Positions 8,298-16,779 of a DNA stretch of 64,000 bases are shown here, one piece after another; positions within the stretch are counted from its first letter, which is position 1; each line of letters starts with the position of its first letter. The translations under genes were made by a program, and so were the position numbers. This DNA comes from JAPLKB01 sp964532465. Lineage in GTDB: Bacteria > Desulfobacterota > Syntrophorhabdia > Syntrophorhabdales > Syntrophorhabdaceae. The notes under the pieces are model-generated. The model was given only the letters and a program-made list of their open reading frames with translations, was not told where the DNA came from and searched no databases. The stretch covers positions 1 to 64,000 of the forward strand of contig CAZHHX010000009.1 in assembly GCA_964532465.1 (NCBI GenBank), in the 5' to 3' direction.

Positions 8298-8448
8298 GGG
8301 GCTCTTGCAAAAGTATTGCAAGTACTTTTCTGTCATTCCCGCGAAAGCGGGTGTCTTCACTTGCGCAAGCAACATCCAGTAAATTAAAAGATTTCTGGAC
8401 TCCGGCTTTCGCCGGAGTGACGGTATTTTATAGTTTTGCAAGAGGCCC
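8298..8448. mobile_element. 151-bp MITE-like element with REP pair
   Basis: Terminal inverted repeats GGGGCTCTTGCAAAA (left) and TTTTGCAAGAGGCCC (right). Inside are the palindromes CATTCCCGCGAAAGCGGG and CTCCGGCTTTCGCCGGAG, a REP/REPIN-like pair of a kind widespread in proteobacteria. No ORF. It lies between cheB and copy A2, so it splits the ancestral cheB-response regulator junction. Confidence 0.7.
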
Positions 8449-8536
8449 AGATGTTTTCATTTTCAAGATTCCATTCTCGCTACCATTTACACTTTTTCAT
8501 TAAAGCTTGTAAATACTTAATTTGCATATCTATTTT

Positions 8537-9556
8537 TCATGTAACTATTCTTATTTGCCGCATAACAGCTTCGGCTATTTTTTCTATGGGCAGAATCTCC
8601 TTGGCAGCGTCTATCTGGGCGGCTGCTTTGGGCATACCGTACACAACGGAAGTCTTTTCATCCTGGGCAATCGTGTGCCATCCCAATTTCCGCAATGATA
8701 GAAGCCCCTGGGCGCCGTCCCTGCCCATGCCGGTTAAAAGTACGGCTACGCCTTTGCCGTGCCAATGTTGTGCGACACTCAGAAAGAACGCGTCCACCGA
8801 CGGCCTGTAGGGATTGTCCTTCGGCTCAACAATGTAACGGAAAGCAAGGTCGTTTCCTATTACCAGATGGTCATTCGTGCCTGCAATATAGATTGTATTC
8901 ACTTCAGGGCGCGTACCTTCTTTTGCAATGACAACCTTCAGTTTTGTATGGTTCGCAAGCCAATCTGCGAGACCGTTCACAAACTGCATATCCACATGCT
9001 GGATTATTACAACAGGCACATTCACCGTATCCGGTATGTGTGATACGATTTCAGTGAGCGCCTTTGGCCCTCCTGTTGAAGAGCCTATGGCTATCATGGA
9101 CGGGAAAGATTTAGAAACATTTTTCTTCATTGTTTGTTCATTTTTTCCATTCAACTTTTCTTTTCCAATCAGTCTCTCAATCACAGCGATTTTCTTAAGC
9201 AGTTCTTCCCCGCCCTTAATATTGCCGCCGCGGTCTATTACAGGCGTGCTCTGGGCATCCAGGGCTCCCCTGCCCATGGCTTCGAAAACCTTTGATGTAT
9301 TTTTTGCAACCTCGTCAGTCACTATGAGGATAGCGCAGGGATTTTCCTTCATAATCACCTGAATAGCCTGAAGCCCGCCCATAACCGGAAGATCAAGGTC
9401 CATCAATATCAGGTCGGGTCTGTCATGAGCGGCGTTTCTCACCGCTTCAGCTCCATTTGAGGCAGTCCATACAATTTTATAACCCGGCTGAGAAGAAACA
9501 ACAGTACGGAGAATATCCGCTGCCGCAACATTATTATTTGCTATCGCGATACGCAT
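8537..9556 (-). CDS. cheB: CheB-type protein-glutamate methylesterase (WspF-like)
   Basis: Product of 339 aa. Receiver domain 1-125 (phosphoacceptor Asp in ILMDLDLPVMGG), linker, and CheB methylesterase domain from about 150 with the catalytic triad in IGSSTGGPKAL (Ser), IIQHVDMQF (His) and TGMGRDGAQG (Asp). It demethylates or deamidates MCP glutamates to adapt the pathway. Last canonical gene of the Wsp-ordered operon; equivalent to WspF. It is separated from cheA by the 220-bp family D repeat. Acts in the cytoplasm at the receptor array. Confidence 0.93.
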   Translation of the reverse strand: MRIAIANNNVAAADILRTVVSSQPGYKIVWTASNGAEAVRNAAHDRPDLILMDLDLPVMGGLQAIQVIMKENPCAILIVTDEVAKNTSKVFEAMGRGALDAQSTPVIDRGGNIKGGEELLKKIAVIERLIGKEKLNGKNEQTMKKNVSKSFPSMIAIGSSTGGPKALTEIVSHIPDTVNVPVVIIQHVDMQFVNGLADWLANHTKLKVVIAKEGTRPEVNTIYIAGTNDHLVIGNDLAFRYIVEPKDNPYRPSVDAFFLSVAQHWHGKGVAVLLTGMGRDGAQGLLSLRKLGWHTIAQDEKTSVVYGMPKAAAQIDAAKEILPIEKIAEAVMRQIRIVT

Positions 9557-9582
9557 CTTTATATAAAACCTCTTAAAGGCAG

Positions 9583-9777
9583 TGAATAGTCGTTAGTGAA
9601 TAGTGAATAGCGAACGGAACAGTGCACAGTCAATCCCGTTTGCGGGACATAGTTTATAATAAATTCAGGATCAACTTTCAATGTCCTATTCACTGTTCAG
9701 CACCCTTCCTGTCTTTAAACTATTCACTATTCACTAACGACTATTCACTATTCACTAACGACTATCCACTGTTCTTT
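9583..9777. repeat. Family D word-type inverted repeat, copy D1
   Basis: Left part is built from repeats of GTGAATAGT and CGTTAGTGAATAG, right part from the complementary words ACTATTCAC and CTAACGACTATTCAC, with about 60 bp between. Can form a long hairpin. It lies between cheA and cheB. A second copy is at 42443-42634, inside the other chemotaxis operon. Confidence 0.75.
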
Positions 9778-12131
9778 CACGCTTCTCCTATCAAATCCCG
9801 AACTGCATTGTTCAGGCTTTCGTCGTGAAAACTGCTCTTTGTCAGGTAATAATCGGCCCCGGCTTCAAGTCCCATTATTCTGTCTTCTTCCCTGTCTTTG
9901 TAAGAAACAATAATTATGGGCAGACCTCTCAGGTTGGGATCGCCTTTTATCTTCTTGATGAGTTCTATGCCGTTCATACGGGGCATATCTATATCAGAGA
10001 TAACCAAATCAAATCTGTTCAGTGTAAGGGTATTCCAGCCGTCCATACCGTCTACGGCTACCGTAACTTCATAACCTTTATTTTCAAGAAGTCTGCGTTC
10101 CACTTCACGGACCGTCAATGAATCATCCACCACAAGAATACGTTTCTTTAAACCTTCTGCAAGCTCCTTCCTGTCGCCGACTTTATTGAGTCTGCCGTGG
10201 GTCAGCAGGTTATCAATGGAGCGGACAAGATCATCCACATCGAGAATTAGAACCGGGGAGCCATCCTCCAGGATTGCCCCGGCACTGATATTGGGAATAG
10301 TACCAAGACGGGCGTCAAGGGGAATAACTACCAGTTCGCGCTCACCGAGAAATCTGTCCACAACAAGACCGTACTGATTTAAGCGGTCGCTGATAACTGC
10401 AATGTTTAATCCGTGCTGACGCTCATCAGAAGGCGGTACGCGAAGGACCTGATGCGCGTCAACTACGCCTATGTGTTCGTTTTCAAATGTGTAGAACTGC
10501 TTATCCTCCAAAATCTTCAGGCTATCCTGATCGGATTGCAGAATATGGTCAATGCGGCTCAACGGTATTGCATAGGGTTCCCCGCAAATATCCACAAGCA
10601 GCGCCCGAAGGACGGATAAGGTCAAGGGGAGTTGTAAATAAAAAGAAGTGCCGCTCCCTGGTTTTGTTTCTACCCTTACCGAACCACCCACTTTTTGAAC
10701 CATGGACAATACCACATCAAGTCCTACCCCGCGTCCGGAAACCTCGGTAATTTTTTTTGCAGTTGAAAAACCGGGCAGAAAGAGAAAATCCAGAAGCTCT
10801 CCCTCAGTAAGATTGGCTGCCATTTCCTTTGACGCGTGACCTTTCTCAACAACCTTCAGGCGGATCTTTTCCGCGTCAATTCCCCTCCCGTCTTCAGTGA
10901 GCCTGATGTTCAATGTGCCGGAGCTGTGCCGCGCTTCAAGAATCAGAATACCTTCAACAGGCTTACTGGCCGCGATACGCTCTTCGGGAGTTTCCAGGCC
11001 ATGATCTATAGCATTGCGGAGAAGATGGGTCAGGGGAGCTTCCAACTTTTCAAGAATATCCCTGTCAACTTTTGTAGACTCACCAAGAATCCGGAAGTTA
11101 ACCTTTTTCCCCATGTTTTTTGCAAGATCACGAACCATACGGGGAAATCCGGGCAAACCGTCGGAAAATGGCCTCATCCTGATTGCCACAACTTCGCCGT
11201 ATAACCTGTCGGCAAGGTGCTCAAGGTTGCGTGAAAAAAGTTCAAAATCTACTATCTGCGCGGCAAGAAGATCTCTGATCTGGTCAAGCTGCTTTAAAGA
11301 TTCACCGAATTTTTCCTGGATTTCTTTCGGCACAGACTTGTTTTTCGTAAATTCGAATATTCCCTCCAACGCGCTCCCTAATTCAAGATGCCAGTCTTTC
11401 ATCTTCAACAGGGAAGTTGAAAAAGGTTTTGTCGATCTTGCCTGCACAAGACATTCGCCGGCAAACCCCATGAGACGGTTTAAACTTTCCGAAGCAACAC
11501 GGACAAAGCTTTCTTCATCTTTTTCTCCGGGTCTGGCCTTCAGGGTCACATCCTGGTTCACGGGGGAGGCGGATGCTTCAGGGACAGGCACATTCTTCGC
11601 AGGCGCTTCAGACAGTGTCTCTTTCTTCTCCTGAATCTCAGGCGTTTTTAACAGAGTCTCTTCTTTAATCTCAGAGGCTGTTGGATCAGGTTTCTTTTCC
11701 GGAACTTTTGATGGCTTTCCTGTGAGAACATCCCTCAGATTACGGCTTAAAACATCTATCGCTTCGTATTGACCTGCCAGCCATTCAGGGATAGCGGCAA
11801 TATCAATTGTTGTAAGATGGAGAAAGAGATCGTTGCTCTGCAGGAGCATGTCAATGTGGTCGGAAAGAAGCTTCAGTTTGCCGTGCTGAGCCGCGGAAAG
11901 AACATCCTCCATGGCATGGGCAATGCCGACAACAGCATCCAGCCCTACGATCCGCGCCGCGCCCTTGATCGAGTGAGCCGCGCGCATGAGAGGCTCAATC
12001 TTTTCAGGCGTCTGATTCTGTTCAACCTCTACAAGCCCTGTTTCCAATATCTTCGTATAATTTTCCGCTTCTATACGGAAAAGATCGAGCATGGAGAGAT
12101 CTGCCATATCTGTCTGGTTCTGCGTTGTCAA
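9777..12131 (-). CDS. cheA: Hybrid chemotaxis histidine kinase CheA-REC (WspE-like)
   Basis: Product of 784 aa. Order: HPt at 1-110 with phospho-His in AAHSIKGAARIVG; Pro/Lys-rich linker 130-200; dimerisation region 210-320; HATPase about 345-500 (N box NAIDHGLETPEER, G boxes EDGRGID and SGRGVGLDVV); CheW-like regulatory domain about 505-640; C-terminal receiver about 665-784 (VVDDSLTVRE, Asp in VISDIDMPRMNG). The CheA-receiver fusion is typical of Wsp-type and some other chemosensory systems. ATGA overlap with the upstream cheW. Gives phosphate to CheB and to the response regulator at 6815. Confidence 0.95.
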   Translation of the reverse strand: MTTQNQTDMADLSMLDLFRIEAENYTKILETGLVEVEQNQTPEKIEPLMRAAHSIKGAARIVGLDAVVGIAHAMEDVLSAAQHGKLKLLSDHIDMLLQSNDLFLHLTTIDIAAIPEWLAGQYEAIDVLSRNLRDVLTGKPSKVPEKKPDPTASEIKEETLLKTPEIQEKKETLSEAPAKNVPVPEASASPVNQDVTLKARPGEKDEESFVRVASESLNRLMGFAGECLVQARSTKPFSTSLLKMKDWHLELGSALEGIFEFTKNKSVPKEIQEKFGESLKQLDQIRDLLAAQIVDFELFSRNLEHLADRLYGEVVAIRMRPFSDGLPGFPRMVRDLAKNMGKKVNFRILGESTKVDRDILEKLEAPLTHLLRNAIDHGLETPEERIAASKPVEGILILEARHSSGTLNIRLTEDGRGIDAEKIRLKVVEKGHASKEMAANLTEGELLDFLFLPGFSTAKKITEVSGRGVGLDVVLSMVQKVGGSVRVETKPGSGTSFYLQLPLTLSVLRALLVDICGEPYAIPLSRIDHILQSDQDSLKILEDKQFYTFENEHIGVVDAHQVLRVPPSDERQHGLNIAVISDRLNQYGLVVDRFLGERELVVIPLDARLGTIPNISAGAILEDGSPVLILDVDDLVRSIDNLLTHGRLNKVGDRKELAEGLKKRILVVDDSLTVREVERRLLENKGYEVTVAVDGMDGWNTLTLNRFDLVISDIDMPRMNGIELIKKIKGDPNLRGLPIIIVSYKDREEDRIMGLEAGADYYLTKSSFHDESLNNAVRDLIGEA

Positions 12132-12805
12132 CCTGCCAGACTCCTTTTTAGAGCATGAATAAATTTGTCCTCACCCAGCAGCCCTACTTTCTTTTCATTC
12201 AGATTGAAGATGCCTTCTATAAGCGTCATGGGAGATTTGGACAATGTTACCGGCGGTTCTTTCAAATCCGATGACGGTATGCGGTAAATGCCGAGAATTT
12301 CATCAACAGGGAAGACATATCTTTCGCCGTCTTTATTTACTACCACCATACGTTTATAGACCATGGCATCGTCTTTCCCTTTTTCCTCTTCATGGGTATA
12401 TTCCAGGAGGTCGGCAAGGGAAACGCAGAGAAGCAGCTCCCCGTTTATATTCACAATCCCCTTAAAAACATTGTTCGTTCTTAAGGGCACCCGGTGGACA
12501 ACGCGGACATTTGTTGTCTCCTGCAAAAAAATTGTTTTCAGCGCCAGCCACTCATTTTTTACCCTCATTATAATTACCGATATGGTATTAAGTGCCTCTG
12601 TTTCTTTAATGCCGGTGAGATTTCTTGTCCACTCTTCGAGAAATTCATCTGAAACCTCCCGGTCAAAAAGGGTTCTGCCTGCTTTGTTGTATTCAGCACA
12701 ATTACGACAATGAACCATACCAACAAGCTTCGGACAGGTAAAATCTCCGAAAACACCGATTTGCTTCCAGCAATGGAGGGGGCTGATGTTGCTTTTATGA
12801 TTCAT
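12128..12805 (-). CDS. cheW: CheW-type adaptor with Cys-rich N-terminus (WspD-like)
   Basis: Product of 225 aa. The first 45 residues contain a His/Cys cluster (HCWK, CPKL, HCRNC), possibly a metal or Fe-S site, followed by a CheW fold from about residue 75 (VNINGELLLCVSLADLL is the core motif). Couples receptors to CheA. The position between CheR-TPR and CheA-REC matches WspD. Its start overlaps the cheR stop by 4 bp (ATGA), and its end overlaps cheA the same way, showing translational coupling. The Cys-rich leader is not usual for CheW and could sense redox or metals (inference). Confidence 0.9.
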   Translation of the reverse strand: MNHKSNISPLHCWKQIGVFGDFTCPKLVGMVHCRNCAEYNKAGRTLFDREVSDEFLEEWTRNLTGIKETEALNTISVIIMRVKNEWLALKTIFLQETTNVRVVHRVPLRTNNVFKGIVNINGELLLCVSLADLLEYTHEEEKGKDDAMVYKRMVVVNKDGERYVFPVDEILGIYRIPSSDLKEPPVTLSKSPMTLIEGIFNLNEKKVGLLGEDKFIHALKRSLAG

Positions 12806-14187
12806 GCTCCTGCCTCAGACCTTTTTATTCTTCCCTGCATTGCCGAAGCTTTTATGAGATCGCCTTTCTTTTCATATAAAAGCTTCATATGCAGCAATGC
12901 TTCATAGTGGGAGGGGTCCAGATACAGGACTTTTTGAAAAAATCCTTCTGCCTTGTCAAAATTATTTAACGCCAGATTGATAAGCCCCGCCAGATAGTAA
13001 GCCTCCTTGTTGTGGTCATTCTTCTTTATGAATTGCCGGCACAGAGACAGAGCCCGGTCAAGTGATCCCGCGTCTGCAAGCTCCCGGATAGCGGCAAGCT
13101 TTTCAGCCTCGCCCTGCGCTTTTGGCGCAGCCCCTGTTTTCGCACCGTTGCTTCCAGGCAAAGGTTCTGCGGGAAGGGTAAGCCGGGATTGTTTCGATCC
13201 TTTTGTCTTAAGAGCATGGTTTTGTAAAAGGGGTATCTGCCTCTTTGTTTTATGGGAGACAGAAACCTCTTCATTCCCTGCCTCCATTTTCATACAGGCA
13301 AAGGATCGCGGATGCTTTACCGGCTTGTATCCATATTGCAGAAAAGAAATTAATTCCGCGTGTCCGTTAAAAACAATACCCTTTGGAACTAAGAGACGGT
13401 TAATATTGTCAAAAACCTTCTTCCTCGCGTCATCGGTAAGGTATATAAGGAGATTTTTACAGAAGATTGCCTCATAAGGCCCATGATTCCACAGGGCATG
13501 GGACTGCGTAAAATTGTCCCTGTAAAAGTTAACCAATGCGGCAACAGCAGGATCAAGGACAAATCCTTCTTCAGAAGGCGTAAAATACATATCCCGGTAA
13601 TCAATGTTTCCGCCTCGAAAAGCGCTTTTCCCATATACGGCCCGCTTTGCCGTAGCGATTGTCTTCGGGTTTATGTCCACCGCGTCAATTTGAAAATCTT
13701 CAGGCAACAGGCCTGCTTCAAGCAGCGTCATAGCTATTGAATAAGGCTCTTCTCCTGTGGAACAGGGAACGGAAAGGACCCTGAAGATCTTTCTCTCAGA
13801 TGCCGGGCATTCATCACGCACATATTTTTTCAAATAGTTAAATGATTCAATATCGCGAAAAAACCAGGTTTCGGGGACAGTCACATCCTCAATCAGTCCT
13901 TCAAGCTCCGCGGGGTCTGATTTGAGCCTCTGGAGGTATTTATTCACATCATCAATCCTGAAAAGTTCCATGCGCGTGTTGACTATGTCAGCGATACGTT
14001 TTCTCCCGATGGATTCCGGTTCAAGCCCGATTTTCTTTGACAGAAGCTCTTCTATATGAATCATTCCTGCTTCAGATACAGCCCTTACAGTCATGGAATA
14101 ATTTGTTGCAGTTCCACCTTTCCCGGCATCATCAGGCGCCGCGCAGCAGGCGTTAACAGACATGCCTTTATAATAGGGTAATGTCAT
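12802..14187 (-). CDS. cheR: CheR methyltransferase with TPR tail (WspC-like)
   Basis: Product of 461 aa. CheR N-terminal helical domain about 40-105, SAM-dependent methyltransferase about 110-290 (PCSTGEEPYSIAM is the SAM-binding motif, FCKNLLIYL another signature), then a Pro/Lys linker and TPR-like helices from about 365 (KEAYYLAGLINLALNNF). Methylates MCP glutamates. The CheR-TPR architecture is that of WspC. ATG 14187 has AAAGGA about 6 nt upstream and overlaps the preceding cheW by 20 bp. Confidence 0.93.
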   Translation of the reverse strand: MTLPYYKGMSVNACCAAPDDAGKGGTATNYSMTVRAVSEAGMIHIEELLSKKIGLEPESIGRKRIADIVNTRMELFRIDDVNKYLQRLKSDPAELEGLIEDVTVPETWFFRDIESFNYLKKYVRDECPASERKIFRVLSVPCSTGEEPYSIAMTLLEAGLLPEDFQIDAVDINPKTIATAKRAVYGKSAFRGGNIDYRDMYFTPSEEGFVLDPAVAALVNFYRDNFTQSHALWNHGPYEAIFCKNLLIYLTDDARKKVFDNINRLLVPKGIVFNGHAELISFLQYGYKPVKHPRSFACMKMEAGNEEVSVSHKTKRQIPLLQNHALKTKGSKQSRLTLPAEPLPGSNGAKTGAAPKAQGEAEKLAAIRELADAGSLDRALSLCRQFIKKNDHNKEAYYLAGLINLALNNFDKAEGFFQKVLYLDPSHYEALLHMKLLYEKKGDLIKASAMQGRIKRSEAGA

Positions 14188-14647
14188 TGTTTTCCTTTAA
14201 CGCGTCAAATTCATAACCCTGTATTGTTTCAGGGGGGAGTTTTTCTATTCTTATTCTTTGAATCATACCCTTCTCATCAAAGATAACGTCGCCCAGATAT
14301 TTAGCCTCATCAACCTCTATACCGGGCGGCTGAAATGCTTCCTCTTTGCAGAAAATCGTTTCTGTAGCCCGTTCAGCCAAAAGCCCGAGGATATGATGGT
14401 TTTTGTCAATACCAACGTAGTCAACAAGGATAACACGGGTACTGAATAACGGTTTTGAAGGTTTGCCGGAGATTAAAACCGAAAGATCAACTACAGGCAC
14501 TATAGTTCCGCGGTAATTGAATAATCCGGAGAAGTACGCCGGAACATGAGGGATTTTCTTAAAAATAACCATAGGCGTAATTTCAATAATGCTGGACACT
14601 TCTAAGCAATAACGTTCATTATCTATCTCGAAAACAAGAAAAAGCAT
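14168..14647 (-). CDS. cheW: CheW adaptor (WspB-like)
   Basis: Product of 159 aa, a single CheW SH3-like domain; FNYRGTIVPVVDLSVLI is the diagnostic motif. Links the MCP signalling tips to CheA. It starts directly after the MCP stop codon and overlaps cheR by 20 bp. Matches WspB in position. Confidence 0.93.
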   Translation of the reverse strand: MLFLVFEIDNERYCLEVSSIIEITPMVIFKKIPHVPAYFSGLFNYRGTIVPVVDLSVLISGKPSKPLFSTRVILVDYVGIDKNHHILGLLAERATETIFCKEEAFQPPGIEVDEAKYLGDVIFDEKGMIQRIRIEKLPPETIQGYEFDALKENNDITLL

Positions 14648-16777
14648 TTATACCTGCGAATGTATGGAAAATCGGGCTACTTCATTTTCCAGATCTTTTA
14701 CCGCGGCATTAAGCTGTTCCGTAACGCCTCTGAATTCTATCAAAGAATCCCTGGTCTGTCCGGCAGCCTGATTGAGATGCCCCATGGACTCGCTGATCTG
14801 GGAAGCGCTCTGAGATTGCATCTGCATTCCCTGATTTACAGACTCAAACTGCGGCACCAGCTCCTGGGTATGTTCGATAGCTCTCAACAAATCTATGCTG
14901 ATTTCCGCGATCCTTTCCGTGCTTGTCCGCGTCTGATCCGTATATATTTCAACAGCCTGAGCGCCGTCCCTCATTGCTTCCCTTGTTTCCATAATCATAC
15001 CCTCTATATCAAGGGCAGACACGGCAGTCTGGTCAGCAAGACGTCTGATTTCCCTGGCAACCACGGAAAAACCGATGCCGTATTCCCCGGCTTTTTCGGC
15101 TTCAATGGCCGCGTTGAGAGAAAGAAGGTTGATCTGGTTCGCAACTTTCGTAATTGTTGTGATTACCTGGGTGATATTATCCATCTTTTCATTAACCACT
15201 CTCAGTTTCCCGGAACTTTCCATTGTATTTTCCAGAAGTCCCTTCATTGTGGCGTTTATATCCGACAGGCTGGACATGCTGGCGCTTGCCATTTCCGCGG
15301 CTTCTGAAGCCATCATCGATACCGTATTCATGGTTTTGACAAATTCCTGAGAAGTGGCTGAAATTTCATTGCTTGTAGCGCTTACTTCATTGATTGATGA
15401 AGCCTGTTCCGCCACAGTTGCTTCAAGCTGTCTTGCCGATGCCGCTATCCTGGCAGATGAAGCGCTCACCTGAATGCCTGATTTTCCAACCTGTATAAGC
15501 AAAGCGTAGAGGCTTGAAGTCATTGTGGTTATAGCGTGAAAAAGCCGATAAATTTCATTTCTCTGATTTTTCGAGAATACTTCCGCCTTCTCCTTTAAAT
15601 GGAGATCAGCCCTGCCTGTTTTCTCAAGATCTTCCATTGCTTTCCGCAAATTTCCCAAGGCAATTTCTCCGGCAATATCTATTACTTTTCCAAGAGATCG
15701 CGCAATATTGCGAGAAATAATCGCAAAAACAATTGAAGCAAAAAACAACATGCCTATGCTCAGAAAAAGCGCTGAGAATCTCTTGTTTACAAAACTTTTT
15801 TCCCTTCTATCGAGCAGTTTCTGCAGTTCCAGCATAGACGTCTCCCTGAGTCCGGCGCCTGTATTAAGGACATTTCTTGCAGATTCATAAAATTCCATAA
15901 CCGGTATTTTAAAATTCGGATCATTGGAAAAACGTTTCAATATAAAAAGAAAAGGAATAATGGATGCTCTGTATGCTTCCAAGAGAGGAGAGATATTATT
16001 CTGAACCGGAGTGTTGACTCCGTGCTGTTTTTTGTTTTCTCTGATTATTGTTTCCACGCTCTGGCTGATGTGCTCAAGATCATCTTCAAGCATTGCAGAA
16101 AAAACGGCAAATTTCATCCTGTCTTCCTGGGACACATACCCTTTGTAGATCACCGACTCCGCGAAAAGCATGAACGAGCCCAGCTTTCCCTGTATTCTCG
16201 GCATGGCAAGAAGCCCGATATCAATTAAATAGGTAGTATCAAGGCTTGGATCAAGGACCATATTTGATGTATCCCCTACTCTTTTGATTAAGGCGGAAAC
16301 CGGTCTCAATATCATTTCTTCATGGGCGTCATCATTCTGGGTGGTTCCGTTGTTTTTCCAGTTGGAACGCAATTCCTGCCACTTTTTGTATATCTCCGGA
16401 ATATAACCGCCTTCAATCCCGGCAGCTTTCAGACTCTTCTCGTTAATCTGCAGCAGGTCTTCCGATTTTTTCCCTTCTTTCTGGAGAATGGAGAATTGTT
16501 TTTCAATTTCCTGGGAGAGAAGGTTTATTTTCTCTTCCACAGTCGCGTTACCTTCAATATAAAGGCGCACCAGCAACTGATGCTTGGGAATGAATTCCGC
16601 GATAGTTTCCAGGGGCATGAGCAGCTTGTTTCCACAGGATTCAAGGCGGGTAAAACTGATATCGCGGTTAAATCCTGAGACCATATAAAAGAGGAGAACA
16701 ATTATGGGAAGCGCAAAAATAATGCTTCCGATAAAGATTTTTTCCAGAATTGTAAATCTGTTAAAGGATATTTTCAT
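14648..16777 (-). CDS. Methyl-accepting chemotaxis protein, large periplasmic domain
   Basis: Product of 709 aa. TM1 at about 17-35, helical periplasmic region to about 335, TM2 about 335-358, HAMP, then signalling domain with the conserved tip INLLSLNAAIEAEKAGEYG and GFSVVAREIRRLADQTA. The periplasmic part lacks a recognised Cache motif and looks all-helical. It is the second of two adjacent receptors (3 nt apart), whereas canonical wsp operons have one. It may bring a second input into the pathway. Confidence 0.93.
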   Translation of the reverse strand: MKISFNRFTILEKIFIGSIIFALPIIVLLFYMVSGFNRDISFTRLESCGNKLLMPLETIAEFIPKHQLLVRLYIEGNATVEEKINLLSQEIEKQFSILQKEGKKSEDLLQINEKSLKAAGIEGGYIPEIYKKWQELRSNWKNNGTTQNDDAHEEMILRPVSALIKRVGDTSNMVLDPSLDTTYLIDIGLLAMPRIQGKLGSFMLFAESVIYKGYVSQEDRMKFAVFSAMLEDDLEHISQSVETIIRENKKQHGVNTPVQNNISPLLEAYRASIIPFLFILKRFSNDPNFKIPVMEFYESARNVLNTGAGLRETSMLELQKLLDRREKSFVNKRFSALFLSIGMLFFASIVFAIISRNIARSLGKVIDIAGEIALGNLRKAMEDLEKTGRADLHLKEKAEVFSKNQRNEIYRLFHAITTMTSSLYALLIQVGKSGIQVSASSARIAASARQLEATVAEQASSINEVSATSNEISATSQEFVKTMNTVSMMASEAAEMASASMSSLSDINATMKGLLENTMESSGKLRVVNEKMDNITQVITTITKVANQINLLSLNAAIEAEKAGEYGIGFSVVAREIRRLADQTAVSALDIEGMIMETREAMRDGAQAVEIYTDQTRTSTERIAEISIDLLRAIEHTQELVPQFESVNQGMQMQSQSASQISESMGHLNQAAGQTRDSLIEFRGVTEQLNAAVKDLENEVARFSIHSQV

Positions 16778-16779
16778 AA

